This document shows, piece by piece, positions 34,291 to 46,492 of a stretch of 64,000 nt of DNA. This DNA is from Ricordea florida (taxonomy: Eukaryota > Cnidaria > Anthozoa > Corallimorpharia > Ricordeidae), in the NCBI GenBank assembly GCA_949710005.1, contig OX453280.1, forward strand, positions 19,323,762 to 19,387,761, written 5' to 3'. Numbering within the stretch: position 1 is the stretch's first letter; the number at the start of each line of letters is the position of its first letter. Position numbers and translations under genes: made by a program. The notes below the pieces were generated by a model, which worked only from the letters and a program-made list of their open reading frames with translations, was not told the DNA's origin and did not search any database.

Positions 34291-36745
34291 ACTAGAAATA
34301 CGACTCCCGCAAAACCCCGCGAAGCTAGTTTGTAAAGGACTCCTAATGGTTTTTCCTATGAGGTATAAGACCCCAATTTACGTATTTACTTATTATTATA
34401 TTATTTTTACTTTTTGTACTTTCTCATTTTTTGCAATTATCATGATTATTATTATCGTATTATTATCATTATCATTTTTAATATTATTACTGGTATTGAT
34501 ATTATTATTAGCATTGTTATTTTTTATGTTTAACATAATATACTGTTATTGGGTTGGGTTGTATGTCCTAATCTGGGAAAAGGTATTGTTCCTCTACAAC
34601 TACATGCAATTCTGTTTTTCTTGTGAATAGGGTTTGTATCATAGGAAGTAAAAATTACTCAACTCTGAACAATACCATTTCTTCTTTTAAGCTTAGAATC
34701 TAGTCATGGTTGCCACAGCCATAAGATCTTTAAATTTCCTGACTTTTCCCTGACAAATGTAAAATTTCCCTTACCAACTAAATTAGAAAAGTCACAAATT
34801 AGTCCTGGTAGTGACCTCCAACCTCCTCTCACAACCAACCTCTCCACCCATTTATTTAATATGCTTTCAGAAAGTCACATACAGTGTACGTGGATTGATA
34901 GTTTCTTACGATAACCAATTCATGGAAAAAGGATTGATTTTCTTGGAAACCCAAAATCAGCTTGTCATTTAATTCCACCAATCCAACACATTTCATGTCA
35001 CATTCTTGACCAAACCAAAGCTGAATTGGCAAGAAATAAATTAGTAGTATTAAATTTCACTTTTCCCTGACTTGATTTGAAATTCCCTTCCTTTTCACTG
35101 ACCTTGAAGAATTTTTTCCCTTACCATTTTCTGACCTGTGGCAATCATGCCAGTGCAGTCATTTGTCCATACAGTTAGTGTGGAAAATCATGATTGAAAG
35201 CATAGGGCATTTAGGAAACTTCAAAGACTTGTTATTACATACAGCACCCTTGCAATGAATACATAAAACAGCAAACAGAAAAACAGCTAAAACTTTTAGC
35301 ATTTCAAACTTTAGTTTCTCCCTTGTAGAGTTTTTCCAATGTAAAAGGTCAACTGCATATTGTGGTTGTTATTAAATATTTGTCTTTGACATCATTAAAA
35401 TGAATTAAACAGCATTAAGGAAAAAGGTTAAGATGTTGTCAAATTTTGCAAATTAGGGCTTAAATTAACTTTTCATTTGTGGGAAAAGGGTGGGTGCTAA
35501 GAGAGTAATTCCCAGGAATGCATGGAACTCAAAGGTAAAAACCCATTTTGAAATGGCTATGGAACTTGTCTGTCCCAACGAAACTTTTTAATTACGTAAT
35601 ACATATATGTAGCAAAGAAATAGAGCAAAGAGAAATACTACTCAGAAGTCCGTAACGACATCTGCTTTATTTACAAATAATTGCATTGAACAGTGATAAT
35701 ATTGCAGAACCGGTAACTTATTGTTTGGTATCTATTCTGTTGAAAATGCTGAACATAACTGCTACATCAAACAAATCTACAATATATTTTCACTGTTGCA
35801 ATGATATCAGATCACATAATTATAAATAATTGCTATCACAACTGCAATCTCTGTATTGGGAATTTCTTTCAAATGGAAGGCAAACGTTTCACTACGAAAA
35901 ATACCTACTTGCATTCTCATTGCAGTATTAATACTACGTGACTGTCATCTTTCATTTCTTTGCGGTTGGTTTCTGTTTCCCCTTTCCTGGCACTTTTTTC
36001 ACGACGATATGGTAATCTGTTTTGTCGTTCGCCTTCTGATTCTGGCTCCTACTCCGTGTACCGGCACAGATGACGTAAAACAAAGCCAGACAATAACAAA
36101 CATGTTACTGAATAATTTTACACACAATGATGAAACAATGCGCTACGTCATCTGTGCCGGTACACGGAGTAGGAGCCCTGATTCTGTCTGCATGCTGGAA
36201 GTCGTTCCTACTCGGTTTCCGTTCTAAGTCATTTTGCTAAATTTTGTTCGCCAATTTCGTTATGTAATCGCTTGCTCATGTCCTGTATACCTAAAACGAG
36301 TCTTTGTTTCTATCCATAACAAATTCAATATCCAATCTAACTTGATGGTAACTTGATGGTATTCCTGGTCCTTTTCCTTGCTGATTCCTTTGTTTTTTTT
36401 GAGCGAGCAGTTCTTGTCTTAGCTGCGATGTCTCTTGTTATCGTCCCTACCGTCGTTTCTCAATCTCTGCTTTGAGTCGCCGCTTCCCGTGCGGCATTCA
36501 AACTTACTCGACGACGATCTCTCACCATTCTTTCTTGTATATGTCGGAGATCTTCTTGCTGGGATGTACTTCCAAGACGAGTGAAATCGGTTTCCACAAA
36601 ATTCGCATTATTTTCAAAACATCATTCAAGGAATTCGTAATGTCGGAATTTCACATGGAGTAATGTTGCCAGGTAACCTGGCCTGCGAACGGACACCTTT
36701 AAAATATAGATATATATAAACATATATATAAATATATATATATAC
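34291..36745 (-). mobile_element. Repeat family X, copy 3, nested in copy 2
   Basis: Starts with the family end ACTAGAAATACGACTCCCGC at 34291 directly after TTCACTTAAC of copy 2 and ends with TTTAAAATATAGA and an AT microsatellite. Body diverged from the other copies, with a short inner inverted repeat near 36045-36175 (arms CTCCTACTCCGTGTACCGGC-type). The Arg-rich frame near 36480-36600 is disrupted. Confidence 0.65.
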
Positions 36746-36751
36746 ATATAT

Positions 36752-36858
36752 AAAAACTCTCGGCTCGATTTACTCGGGCTTGCGAGCCACGTGGTCTGAC
36801 CGGAACCGACACGATTAGTAACCTCGATACGCTCGGCCTTCGGCCTCGCTTCGCGAGG
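36752..36858 (-). repeat. Hairpin repeat R3, copy 1
   Basis: About 107 bp: AAAACTCTCGGCTCGATTTA, a CACGTGGTCTGACCGGA core and a terminal hairpin CCTCGATACGCTCGGCC/GGCCTCGCTTCGCGAGG. The AT-rich side always carries TATACATATATA. Other copies: 41459-41566, 41582-41668 and 46283-46390. Confidence 0.75.
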
Positions 36859-39376
36859 AACAAATTGAAAATGATTGTAAATCTTTTGCAGGTGAAATCT
36901 TGAAGAGTTGATATGAATGCTTGTGTTTACCATGGTGTAAAAACCTGTTTTTTTTTAGTTTTATTTTCTTAGTCTCTACTGCTTTGTCTCCTTTGTTGTA
37001 CATCCCTTTTAAACACAATATGTTCTTACACTGAGGATGAGTTGAATGCTCCAATTATTTTTGTTTATGTTTTTTGGTTATAATTGGATGAGGTTCATTG
37101 TAAGAAGAATCTTCTGATTAGATATTTTATTGTCTACTGCAGTCATTATTTCATTCCTAGGTAACCACAATTGACAGCATTATGAATACTGCATGTTTCA
37201 ATTTGTGCACTCTCTTCAGTTGCAATGGTACTCTCAGTGGTAGATAAGAAAATTCCTCTTCCCTCAAAAGAGATGCCATATCAACAGAAGTGCGAGATAC
37301 AATGTCATTACATAAAAAATGGGGATAAAACAATTGGATTCTACAACAACTTTGAATAAAGGTTTGGTAATAGTGAGTGCCGACTGTATAGTATGTGGTT
37401 GTTCTATTTTTAGGTCATATCATAAAAACAATACATGAAATAAAGAGTTATTGAAATCTTAATATGTTGAAAAAGATTGCTGCACTACGTACTCCTGTAA
37501 AAAAATAATGTGAAATCGACATCAATCAGTTAAAAGTATATACCACATGAAAGTTTAATTGTGCTGTTACAGAAACAGGCAAAATATCCATACCCAACAA
37601 GAGAAGGTTATATTATTTTGAATATATGCAAATTTCTATTATAAAAACTGCAGAAGAAAGATTTAATATAAGGATGGCATTTCATCGAAAAAGTCATGGC
37701 AGCCAGAGGTATTGAACTGTAACCAATGACATATAGTAATGAGAAGCACTATCATTATATTATTATCATTATTATTATCATTACTATTATTATTACTGGT
37801 ATTGATATTATTATTATTACTATTGTTATATTTTTTACGTTTAACATAATATATTTTTATGGGGTGGGATGCATGCCCTAACCTTTGTAAAGGTATTGTT
37901 ACTCTATTACTGCAAGCAACACAAAAATCTTCTTAATAGGCTTTCCATCAGAGGTGGTAGTAATCAAAACAGCTCCAAACAATACCATTTCTTCTTAAAG
38001 GCTTGAAATCTAGTGCGGTCATTTATCTATAAAGTTTGTGTGGAAAATCATTATTGAAAGGATAGGGCATTTAGAAAACTTGAAACACTTGTTACTACAT
38101 ACAGCACACTTGCAATGAATATATGAGAAAGATCATAAACATTTTGGCATTACAAAATTTATATTCTTCTTTATATAGTTTTTCCGATGTAAAATGTTAA
38201 CTGTATGTTGTGCTTGTTATTAAATATTGATATTTGACATCATAAAAATGAAGTAAACAACAGAAAGTAACAAGGTTAATATGTTAATTAAGGCTTGAAT
38301 TAACATTTTATTTGTGGGAAATGGCCAGGTTTCTAGATTGCAATATTATCAGGGGGGCGGGGGGGGGGGGTCATTGAACTCTAAGGTAAAACTGACCCAT
38401 TGTGAAAAGGCTATGAAACTTGTTGTCTATACGTAATATTATTGAAACCTTTCAATCAGAGAATACATACATATATATAGCAAAGAGAAATACTACTCAG
38501 AAGTAAGTTATAACATTTGCTTTATTTTCAAATGATCGCATTGATCACTGATGATATTGCAGAACCAGTACTTTATAGTGACACTGGGTATATATTCTGT
38601 TGAAAATGCTAAACATAGCTGCTAGATCAAGAAAATTTACAATATTTTCACTGTTGCAATGATATCAGATCACATCGTTGTAAATGATTGTTATAACAAC
38701 TGCAACTCTCTGTGTTGGGAATTTCTTCAAAATGGAAACGCTATCGCTTTATTATGAAAAATACCTACTTACATTCTCTTGTAATCTGTTGGTCGTCTTC
38801 CTATTCCGTTTTTAGACTAATATAATTATTTTCCAGAGACATCTCCAATCGTTGTAGTTGTTTCTACTCGGTTTCCCTTCTAAGCCGTTTTGCTAAATTT
38901 AGTACGCTAATATATTTCGTTATGTAATCGTTCACTCCTGTTCTGTATTTCTATCAATAACACATTCAAATTCAAAACTAACTTGGTTGAATTCCTGGTC
39001 CTTTTCCCTGCTGTTTCGTTTGCCTTTTTCTAGAGCGAGCAGTTTTTGTCTTTGCTGCGATGACGGATGTCTGTTGTTATTCGCCCTGCTGTCGTACTCT
39101 TTCCCTGCTTTGAGTCGTGCTTTCCTTGTGTTGATTTTCACGGTGTTCGAACTTACTCGGCGACGATCTCGGGCTACTCTTTCTTGAATATCTCGGAGAT
39201 CATCTTGCTGGGATACACTTCCAGGACGAGTGAAATCCGTTTCCACAAAATTTACATTTCTTTCAAAAAGGCATCACCGCATTCGAAATGGCGGAAATTC
39301 AGGAGTTCTCAAATACGCTACTATTGCCAGGTAACCTGGCCTGCGAACGGACACCTTTAAAATATAGATATATATT

Positions 39377-40797
39377 TAGCAATTATTCCACGAAATCGAG
39401 TCGTATATGAGCTAATAGAGAGTGTTAGCATTGACAACGAGTACGAGTACGAGAACGAGTCCTTCTCGTACTCGTACTCGTTGCCGTTCTTACAAAAAAT
39501 GTGTAAGCAGGACATACGAGTACGACCTCATGAAAAAATATTCGGGGATATTATTATCATTTTTCGGCGCCATTTTCGAATGATTTGTTAGCTCTTGTGT
39601 ACTGTGAGTTCCTTGCTGTTAAGTTTCTCACGTATGTACGCTCGTATGGCTCTCAAAAGCATCCAGGAGTGCATTTTGCTTTAAGCTACACTCAAGATCT
39701 GCTAGATGGCGACGAAAGTACTTTAAAGTATCTTCAGATTTTCTGCGGCTTGATCTCTTGGGGTTTTCTTCACCGCTTGGGTCCTTTCTCTTCTTTTTGC
39801 CGGCAAGGGTTTCCATAGCTATCTGTCTCATATCACTGGCCATGCTTTTTTCTTTTTCTTGCTTTTTATTCTCAGCTTCCGTCACTTCTCGATATTCCTC
39901 AATTTGTTCCTTGATGTCTCCACACAACTGCCTGATTTCATCATATTCGGCATCTACTCCCGAGGCTTTCTTTTCTTCTTTATCTCTCTTTTCGAATTCC
40001 TCCATAACCTTGTTAAAGTCTATCCCTGCACGATCGGTCTGTTGTCTTTAAATCGTGCTGCGTGTTGGCATTCAGGTTCTCTGCAATTACTCTTCACACT
40101 CTTCCTCTATCAAACTGTTTCTGGTTGTAGGGTTCTAGATGTAAAACTTCACGTAAAAGACAAGAATCATGCTGACGCTTCCATATAAAAAGTTTTCTTT
40201 TCCTGAAACATAAACGGAAATACTTTGAAATCTGAGACAGTAATTCTTAGGTTTATGTAAACAATGCGACCTATCGATGTGACAAACTTGATTCGTACGG
40301 ACTATGAACTGTAACAAATAAAATAATGTGAATGAAAATAATCGAAGAAACAGTAATGGTATAATACTTACGTTTCTGGTTGAGTCATCTTGAAAGAAGC
40401 TGTAAAAAGAAACGAACAAGTTAAGTTTATGAGCACGCTAGACGGAGACCATGAGAGCTTCTCATGTTTAAAATTTTGAGAAGATGTTGACAGAAAGGAA
40501 TGAGGATCAATGTGCCATTCTAAACATAAAATGCCGCAAAATACCATCTTAGGCCTTCGATGAAGAGATTAAGTGCTTATTGGATACACATATGACAGAG
40601 ATAACCGCTACAAAAGAGAAACTTTACCTGTGTAAAACTCGTTCCCCGCACGTCGAGTTTGTGTGGAAATCTCGTCGTGGAACGACTTGCCAGAACGAGT
40701 TGAGCACGTGTTCTGAGCAGAACGCATGCGTAGTATGGTCAATGGCAAAATCTCGTTCTCGTTCTCGTACTCGTTGTCAATGCTAACACTGTCTATT

Positions 40798-40830
<33 letters not shown>

Positions 40831-40868
40831 AGCTCGTATACGACGAGATTGAGTGGAATAATTGTTTT
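39377..40868 (-). mobile_element. TIR element carrying its own small gene
   Basis: Inverted ends: from the left, AATTATTCCAC...TCGTATATGAGC, GCTAATAGA and AGTGTTAGCATTGACAACGA followed by GTACGAG repeats; the right end carries the same order reverse-complemented (40740-40868), with an extra short hairpin (CCAACGAGGCGC/GCGCCGAGTTGG). No transposase is present. The only gene inside is the two-exon minus-strand gene 40388-39628. Confidence 0.7.
39628..40388 (-). CDS. 144-aa basic coiled-coil protein encoded inside a TIR element
   Basis: Two exons join in frame: 40388-40372 (MTQPE plus two bases, donor GTAAGT) and 40045-39628 (acceptor AAAG), total 435 nt. The product begins MTQPETQQTDRAGIDFNKVM, continues as a charged helix rich in E/K/Q likely to form a coiled coil (about residues 20-75), has a basic cluster GKKKRKD that looks like a nuclear signal, and a SSRRKSEDTLKYF segment before the C-terminus. 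There is no catalytic motif. From memory, similar E/K-rich helical tails follow Myb/SANT-like domains in transposon accessory proteins, but no SANT part is visible here, so the relation is only a suggestion. The intact frame and splice sites inside a TIR element without transposase are notable. Confidence 0.55.
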
Positions 40869-41164
40869 ATTATATCTCTAAACCCTCACTTATGAGACAC
40901 TGGAATTAGTTTGTACGACAAGAATTGACTTTGTTATTGTTTTTGAACAGAACCATGTTGTTGCCGAGCCGACATATTGTAGAGCCGGTGTGTAAAAATG
41001 TTTCAAACACGAGTCCGGCTCGTTTTTAAACATCTCTTTAATGTACTTGTCAATTTTTTTTCGAGTTAGCAAATTAGTTTAAGAATTTTAAAGTGGAAAA
41101 AGTAGGCAGAAATAAAATAAAAACTCAGTTTACGGGCTTCACAGATCTTTCAAAATGGCGGCTG

Positions 41165-41442
41165 TTTGTAAGAGTTTCACTTTCGTTCGTAATAAACAAT
41201 TTCGCAATATAATTTGCCCACTTACCGTCGAATAATTTCATCCCATACTTATTTGCTTCGGTAGTATTTCTTTGGTGTATGATTTTGAAGCTTGACTTGA
41301 ATTTCTCCCAGTCTAATTCAAGAAATCATACCTCCATGATGGCCGTTTTCCGTGCCAATGGTATATGAGCTGATATACCATGAGTAGGGAACCAATCAGA
41401 GCGCGCGTTTGCTCATATACAAGGGTTGCAGATATAATAAAT
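41165..41442 (+). repeat. Dispersed repeat family R1, copy 2
   Basis: Matches 15835-16110; ends at CCAATCAGAGCGCGCGTTTG and GATATAATAAA, directly followed by an AT microsatellite and R3 copies. Confidence 0.7.
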
Positions 41443-41458
41443 ATATATATACATATAT

Positions 41459-41668
41459 AAAAACTCTCGGCTCGATTTACTCGGGTTTGCGAGCCACGTG
41501 GTCTGACCGGAAGCGACACGATTAGTAACCTCGCTACGCTCGGCCTTCGGCCTCGCTTCGCGAGGAATAAATATACATATATAAAAACTCTCGGCTCGAT
41601 TTACTCGGGCTTGCGAGTCACGTGGTCTGACCGGAACCGACACGATTAGTAACCTCGCTTCGCGAGGA
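41459..41668 (-). repeat. Hairpin repeat R3, copies 2 and 3 in tandem
   Basis: Two copies (41459-41566 and 41582-41668) separated by TAAATATACATATAT. The second lacks the CTACGCTCGGCCTTCGGC part of the terminal hairpin. Confidence 0.75.
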
Positions 41669-41857
41669 ATAAATGCTCAGGTGATTATACAAAATCGCGC
41701 GCTCTGATTGCTTCGCTATGTCCGATTATCAGCCGATAATCGACGAACAAAATGCCTGCAAGTCGTTCGGGCGCTTTTGATGAAATAAAACTTTTTGGTG
41801 TTGTACAATGCTCTTTCTTTTCTTTTTTGAAATAATCCCCTGTGTGTTTATACTAAA

Positions 41858-44832
41858 ACTAGAAATACGACTCCCGCAAAAACCTCGCGAAGCTAGTTTT
41901 TGAAGAAGTCACAATGCTTTCATATTTTATTCTTTATTTTTTTTTATATTTTATATTTTATTTTTTATATCAGCGTAATCCCCATTATTTTATTTCTTAT
42001 GCTGTGTTTGGTACACAATTAGTGACACCTGGTGCAAATTACATGATCAGTATACCGCTCAACACAGTGCTTAAAAATTGACCTTCATTTAGCTCTTTCA
42101 CTGCCACTGAGATTGCACCAGAGGGAATAGAAGTAAAATTATTTATTATCTTGACAGGGAATACAGAGTCGATGAAGTATCACAATAATATTCACTTAAC
42201 ACAAATTGAAAATGATTGTAAATCTTTTGCAGGTGAAATCTTGAAGAGTTGATATGAATGCTTGTGTTTACCACGGTGTAAAAACCTGTGTTTTTTTTCT
42301 TTAGTTTTATTTTCTTAGTCTCTACTGCTTTGTCTTCTTTGTTGTACATCACTTTTGAACACAATATGTTCTTACACAGAGGATGAGTTGAATGCTCCAA
42401 TTATTTTTTGTTTATGTTTTTTGGTTATAATTGCATGAGATTCATTGTAAGAAGAATCTTCTGATTAGATATTTTATTGTCTACTGTAGTCATTATTTCA
42501 TTCCCGGGTAACCACAATTGAGAGCATTATGAATAGTGCATGTTTTAATGTGTGTACTCTTTTCAGTTGCAATGGTACCCCCAGTGTTAGATAGAAAAAT
42601 TCCTCTTCCCTCAAAAGAGATGCCATATCAACAGAAGTGTGAGATACAAATGTCATTACATAAAAAAAATTGGGGGTAAAACAATTGGATTCTACAAAAG
42701 CTTTGAATAAAGGTTTGGTAATAGTGAGTGCCGACTGTATAGTATGTGGTTGTGCTATTTTTAGGTCATATCATAAAAACAATACATGTAAGAAAGAGTT
42801 ATTGAAATCTTAATATGTTCAAAAAGATTGCTGCACTACGTACTCCTGTAAAAAAATAATGTGAAATTAACATCAATCAGTCAAAAGTAAATACCACATG
42901 AAAGTTTAATTGTGCTGTTACAGAAACAGGCAAAATATCCATACCCAACCATAGAATAGTACATTATTTTGAATACATGAAAATTTCTATTATAAAAACT
43001 CCAGATGAAAGATTTAATATAAGGATGGTATTTCATCGAAAAAGTCATGCCAGCCAGAGGTATTGAACTGTAACCAATGACATATAGTAACGAGAAGAAC
43101 TATCATTATATTATTATTATTATCATTACTATTATTATTACTGGTATTGATATTATTATTGTTATATTTTTTATGTTAAACATAATATATTTTTATGGAG
43201 TGGGATTCATGTCCTAATCTTGGTAAAGTTATTGTTACTCTACTACTAAAAGCAATACAAAAATTCTTCTTAATAGGCTTTCCATCAGAGGTGGTAGTAA
43301 TCAAAACAGCTCCAAACAATACCATTTTCTTCTTAAAGGCTTAGAATCTAGTGCAGTCATTTGTCTAGAAAGTTTGTGTGGAAAATCATTATTGAAAGCA
43401 TAGGGCATTTAGGAAACTTGAAACACTTGTTACTACATACAGCACACTTGCAATGAATATATGAGAAAGATCATAAACATTTTGGCATTACAAAATTTAT
43501 TTTCTTCTTTATAAAGTTTTTCCAATGTAAAAGGCTAATTGCATGTTGTGGTTGTTATTTGACATTTGATTTGATTTAATTTATTTCATTTGCGCTTTAC
43601 AGTGTCCCCAATTAGTACAGCAGTGCTAAATACAGTTGACACTCAAACAAAGTTCATTATTATTATTATGAAATATTGATATTTTACATCATAAAAATAA
43701 AGTAAACGGCAGAAAGTAACAAAGTTAATATGTTATGTCTAACTTTGCAAATTAAGGCTTGAATTAACATTTCATTTGTGAAAAAAGGGCAGGGGTTCTA
43801 GATAGCAATATGATCAGGGGAGGGGGGGGGGGGTCATTGCACTCTAAGGTAAAACTAACCCATTGTGAAAAGGCTATGAAACTTGTTGTCTCTACGCAAT
43901 ATTATTGAAACCTTCCAATCAGAGAATACATACATATATATATATATATATATAGCAAAGAGAAATACTACTCAGAATTCAGTAATCACATTTGCTTTAT
44001 TTTAAAATGATCGCATTGGTCACTGATAATATTGCAGAACCAGTACTTTATAGTGACACAGGGTATATATTCTGTTGAAAATGTTTAACATAACTGCTAG
44101 ATCAAGAAAATTTACAATATTTTCACTGTTGCAATGATATCAGATCACATCGTTATAAACGATTGCTATAACAACTGCAACTCTCTGTGTTGGGAATTAC
44201 TTCAAACTGGAAACGCTATCGTGTTATTATGAAATATACCTATTTACATTCTATTGTAATCTGTTGGTCGTCTTTCGATTCCGTTTTTAGACTAATAGAA
44301 TTATTTTCCAGAGACATCTCCAATCGCTGAAGTCGTTCCTACTCGGCTTCCCTTCTAAGTCATTTTGCTAAATGTAGTACACCAATATATTTCGTTATGT
44401 AATCGTTCACTCATGTCCTGTATTTCTATCAATAACACATTCAAATTCCAAACTAACTTGATTGAATTCCTGGTCCTTTTCCCTGCTGTTTCGTTTGCCT
44501 TTTTCTGGAGCGAGCAGTTGTTGTCTTGGCTGCGATTTCTGTTGTTATTCTCCCTGCTGTCGTTTCTCTATCCCTGCTTTGAGTCGTGCTTTCCTCGTGT
44601 TGATTTTCACGGGATTCGAACTTACTCGGCGACGATCTCGGGCTAATATTTCTTGAATATCTCGGAGATCACCTTGCTGGGATGTACTTCCAGGACGAGT
44701 GAAATCGGTTTCCACAAAATTTACATTACTTTCAAAAAGGCATCACCGAATAATGGCGGATATTCAGCGTTCTCAAGTGCGTTACTATTGCCAGGTAACC
44801 TGGCCTGCGAACGGACACCTTTAAAATATAGA
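41858..44832 (-). mobile_element. Repeat family X, copy 4
   Basis: Most complete member: family end ACTAGAAATACGACTCCCGC at 41858, colinear body, Arg-rich frame on the minus strand near 44700-44540 (DFTRPGSTSQQGDLRDIQEI, then RRRVSSNPVKINTRKARLKA), and TTTAAAATATAGA plus AT microsatellite at the right. A SINE tail interrupts it at 43560-43671. Confidence 0.65.
43560..43671 (+). mobile_element. 5'-truncated SINE tail
   Basis: Same tail as the SINE at 12656-12993 (TTTGATTTGATTTAATTTAT, CCCCAATTAGTACAG, then TTATTATTATTATG). The position is uninterrupted in repeat X copy 2 near 38222, so this is an insertion specific to copy 4. Confidence 0.8.
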
Positions 44833-44879
44833 TATATATATATAAACATTTATAAAATAACTCAGATACTACGTGCGCG

Positions 44880-46057
44880 CTGATTGGTTGAAAACCTATG
44901 GGTTATTGTGCCGGTAAACCCATAGAAAAAGGCATCCGGACCACGAGCCATAAACAAAACCCGCTATTGATCTGCAAACAACGATTTTAGAAAGACTAAA
45001 AAACAGAACACGTTACTTACCCAGCCCTTCTTAATCTTAAAAGCGTCACAAGGGTCACAATTCGCGACTGCCATAGCTTTAGAAGTTATAAAGTACAAAG
45101 CTGGAAAGCAGTTTACATTTCACGACGATGCCAAATCGCAGAGAAATTAAAGACAACAACTGTGTGAATTTCTGGTGTAGAACGTCTCTAGGAAAACTTA
45201 ACCAAGTGCCCACCAGCAACAAAACGGATAGTTTTAGCATTCTTGATTTATTTTATGTCAAAATTAAATTCCTTAATGAAAGAAATTGTTCCAAAAAGAG
45301 ATCTCTGATCAAGATATGGTTCAAAATCGGCCGCTGTAGGTTGTAAACAAGCTGCCAACGATGATGAAAGATGTCAGAGTTTCGGGCTGGTTTTTTCCAA
45401 CATTTGCACAAATTATTTCGTGATATTGATGCCATAACCTACCTCAAACCACCTGACTTCACAAATCGACAAATATTAACGCCAATATGTGGCTACGGCA
45501 AAGAAACCTTTCTTCGGCATATTTCCATCGGTCGCTGTACGAGCATGTAAAGTTACATGCGACAACTTCGCAAATGCAGCAATGTCGTTACCGCAGTATT
45601 TCTTGATCACAATAAAGTCCAGAAAACAGATCTTAAACCACTGCGGCTTGTTAAAAGTGAATGAAGTCCTCCATTACAATAGCTGCCAGTTCCGTCTGTA
45701 AGCACGAAATTCTTACGGATCGACTCAACAAAATACAGCTGCGAGGTACAATTAATTTCTACTTCTGTAGTAAACAAACCACGAACGTATTCTTTCATTG
45801 TACGTTCGCATGAATATGTGTTGACTTTTCCTGTAAAACAGCTTTCATAAGTTATCATGAAATGAGTGCAAAAACTCGTGTTTTGAAGTGCTGCTGTTTG
45901 TTGTTTGACTGAACTGAGTTTTGAGAAAGTTCAGCGCTATTAAATCGTGAGTCATGATTGGCTTTTGATGACTTTAGAGAGAAGACATGACTTGATCACG
46001 GTACTAAAAGCATACTTTTTACCTCAAAGACTCCATTCTACTAAAAGTTATTTTATA
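44880..46057. other. Probable decayed DNA-transposon interior
   Basis: Flanked by related ends: CTATGGGTTATTGTGCCGGT...AACCCATAG at 44904-44935 and the fold-back at 46058-46246 that uses the same CTATGGGTTTACCGGC motif. Frames in between (45128-45346 and 45489-45701 plus, 45858-45607 minus) show no recognised domain. Confidence 0.35.
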
Positions 46058-46246
46058 AAAGCAATAGATCACACTTTCTATGGGTTTACCGGCGTGATAA
46101 CCCACTTGGGATGTTGGGAGAACACTCGAAAAGCTTGTAAATCACTCGCCTTCGGCTCGTGATTTACAAGCTCTTCTCGTGTTCTCCCAACATCCCGCGT
46201 GGGTTATTACGCCGGTAAACCCATAGAAAGTGTGATCTATTGCTTA
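46058..46246. repeat. Long fold-back, arms of about 92 bp
   Basis: AAGCAATAGATCACACTTTC at the left pairs with GAAAGTGTGATCTATTGCTT at the right, and the match continues through GGTTTACCGGC and ATGTTGGGAGAACAC to the turn CTCGCCTTCGGCTCG near 46150, with only a few mismatches. Confidence 0.9.
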
Positions 46247-46282
46247 AATATATAAATATATATATATATATATATACATATA

Positions 46283-46390
46283 TAAAAACTCTCGGCTCGA
46301 TTTACTCGGGCTTGCGAGCCACGTGGTCTGACCGGAACCGACACGATTAGTAACCTCGCTACGCTCGGCCTTCGGCCTCGCTTCGCGAGG
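46283..46390 (-). repeat. Hairpin repeat R3, copy 4
   Basis: Follows an (AT)n run and TACATATATA as in the other copies; the full-length terminal hairpin is present. Confidence 0.75.
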
Positions 46391-46394
46391 AACA

Positions 46395-46492
46395 ATTATT
46401 CACCGAAGGCGAAGTGATTATCGGTGAATATTCACCGAGACGAAGTCAAGGTGAATATTCACCGATAATCATTTCGCCTTCGGCGAATAATT
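46395..46492. repeat. Fold-back with 43-bp arms
   Basis: AATTATTCACCGAAGGCGAA...ATATTCACC at 46395-46437 is mirrored with two mismatches at 46450-46492 around a 12-base loop. Non-coding. Confidence 0.9.

Larger units (their letters stand above)
33465..39370 (-). mobile_element. Repeat family X, copy 2, split by later insertions
   Basis: The pieces 33465-34290 and 36859-39370 together match copy 4 colinearly: TTCACTTAAC at 34281-34290 resumes as ACAAATTGAAAATG at 36861, exactly as at 42191-42215. Between them sit copy 3 and a short hairpin repeat; a family M MITE interrupts it at 33594-34100. The minus-strand frame near its right end (39246-38932) reads DFTRPGSVSQQDDLRDIQER with VARDRRRVSSNTVKINTRKA and lacks a convincing ATG. 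Confidence 0.65.

Noticed and set aside
39420..39485. Coding repeat of GTACGAG/CTCGTAC units
   Set aside because: Part of the terminal inverted repeats of the 39377-40868 element.
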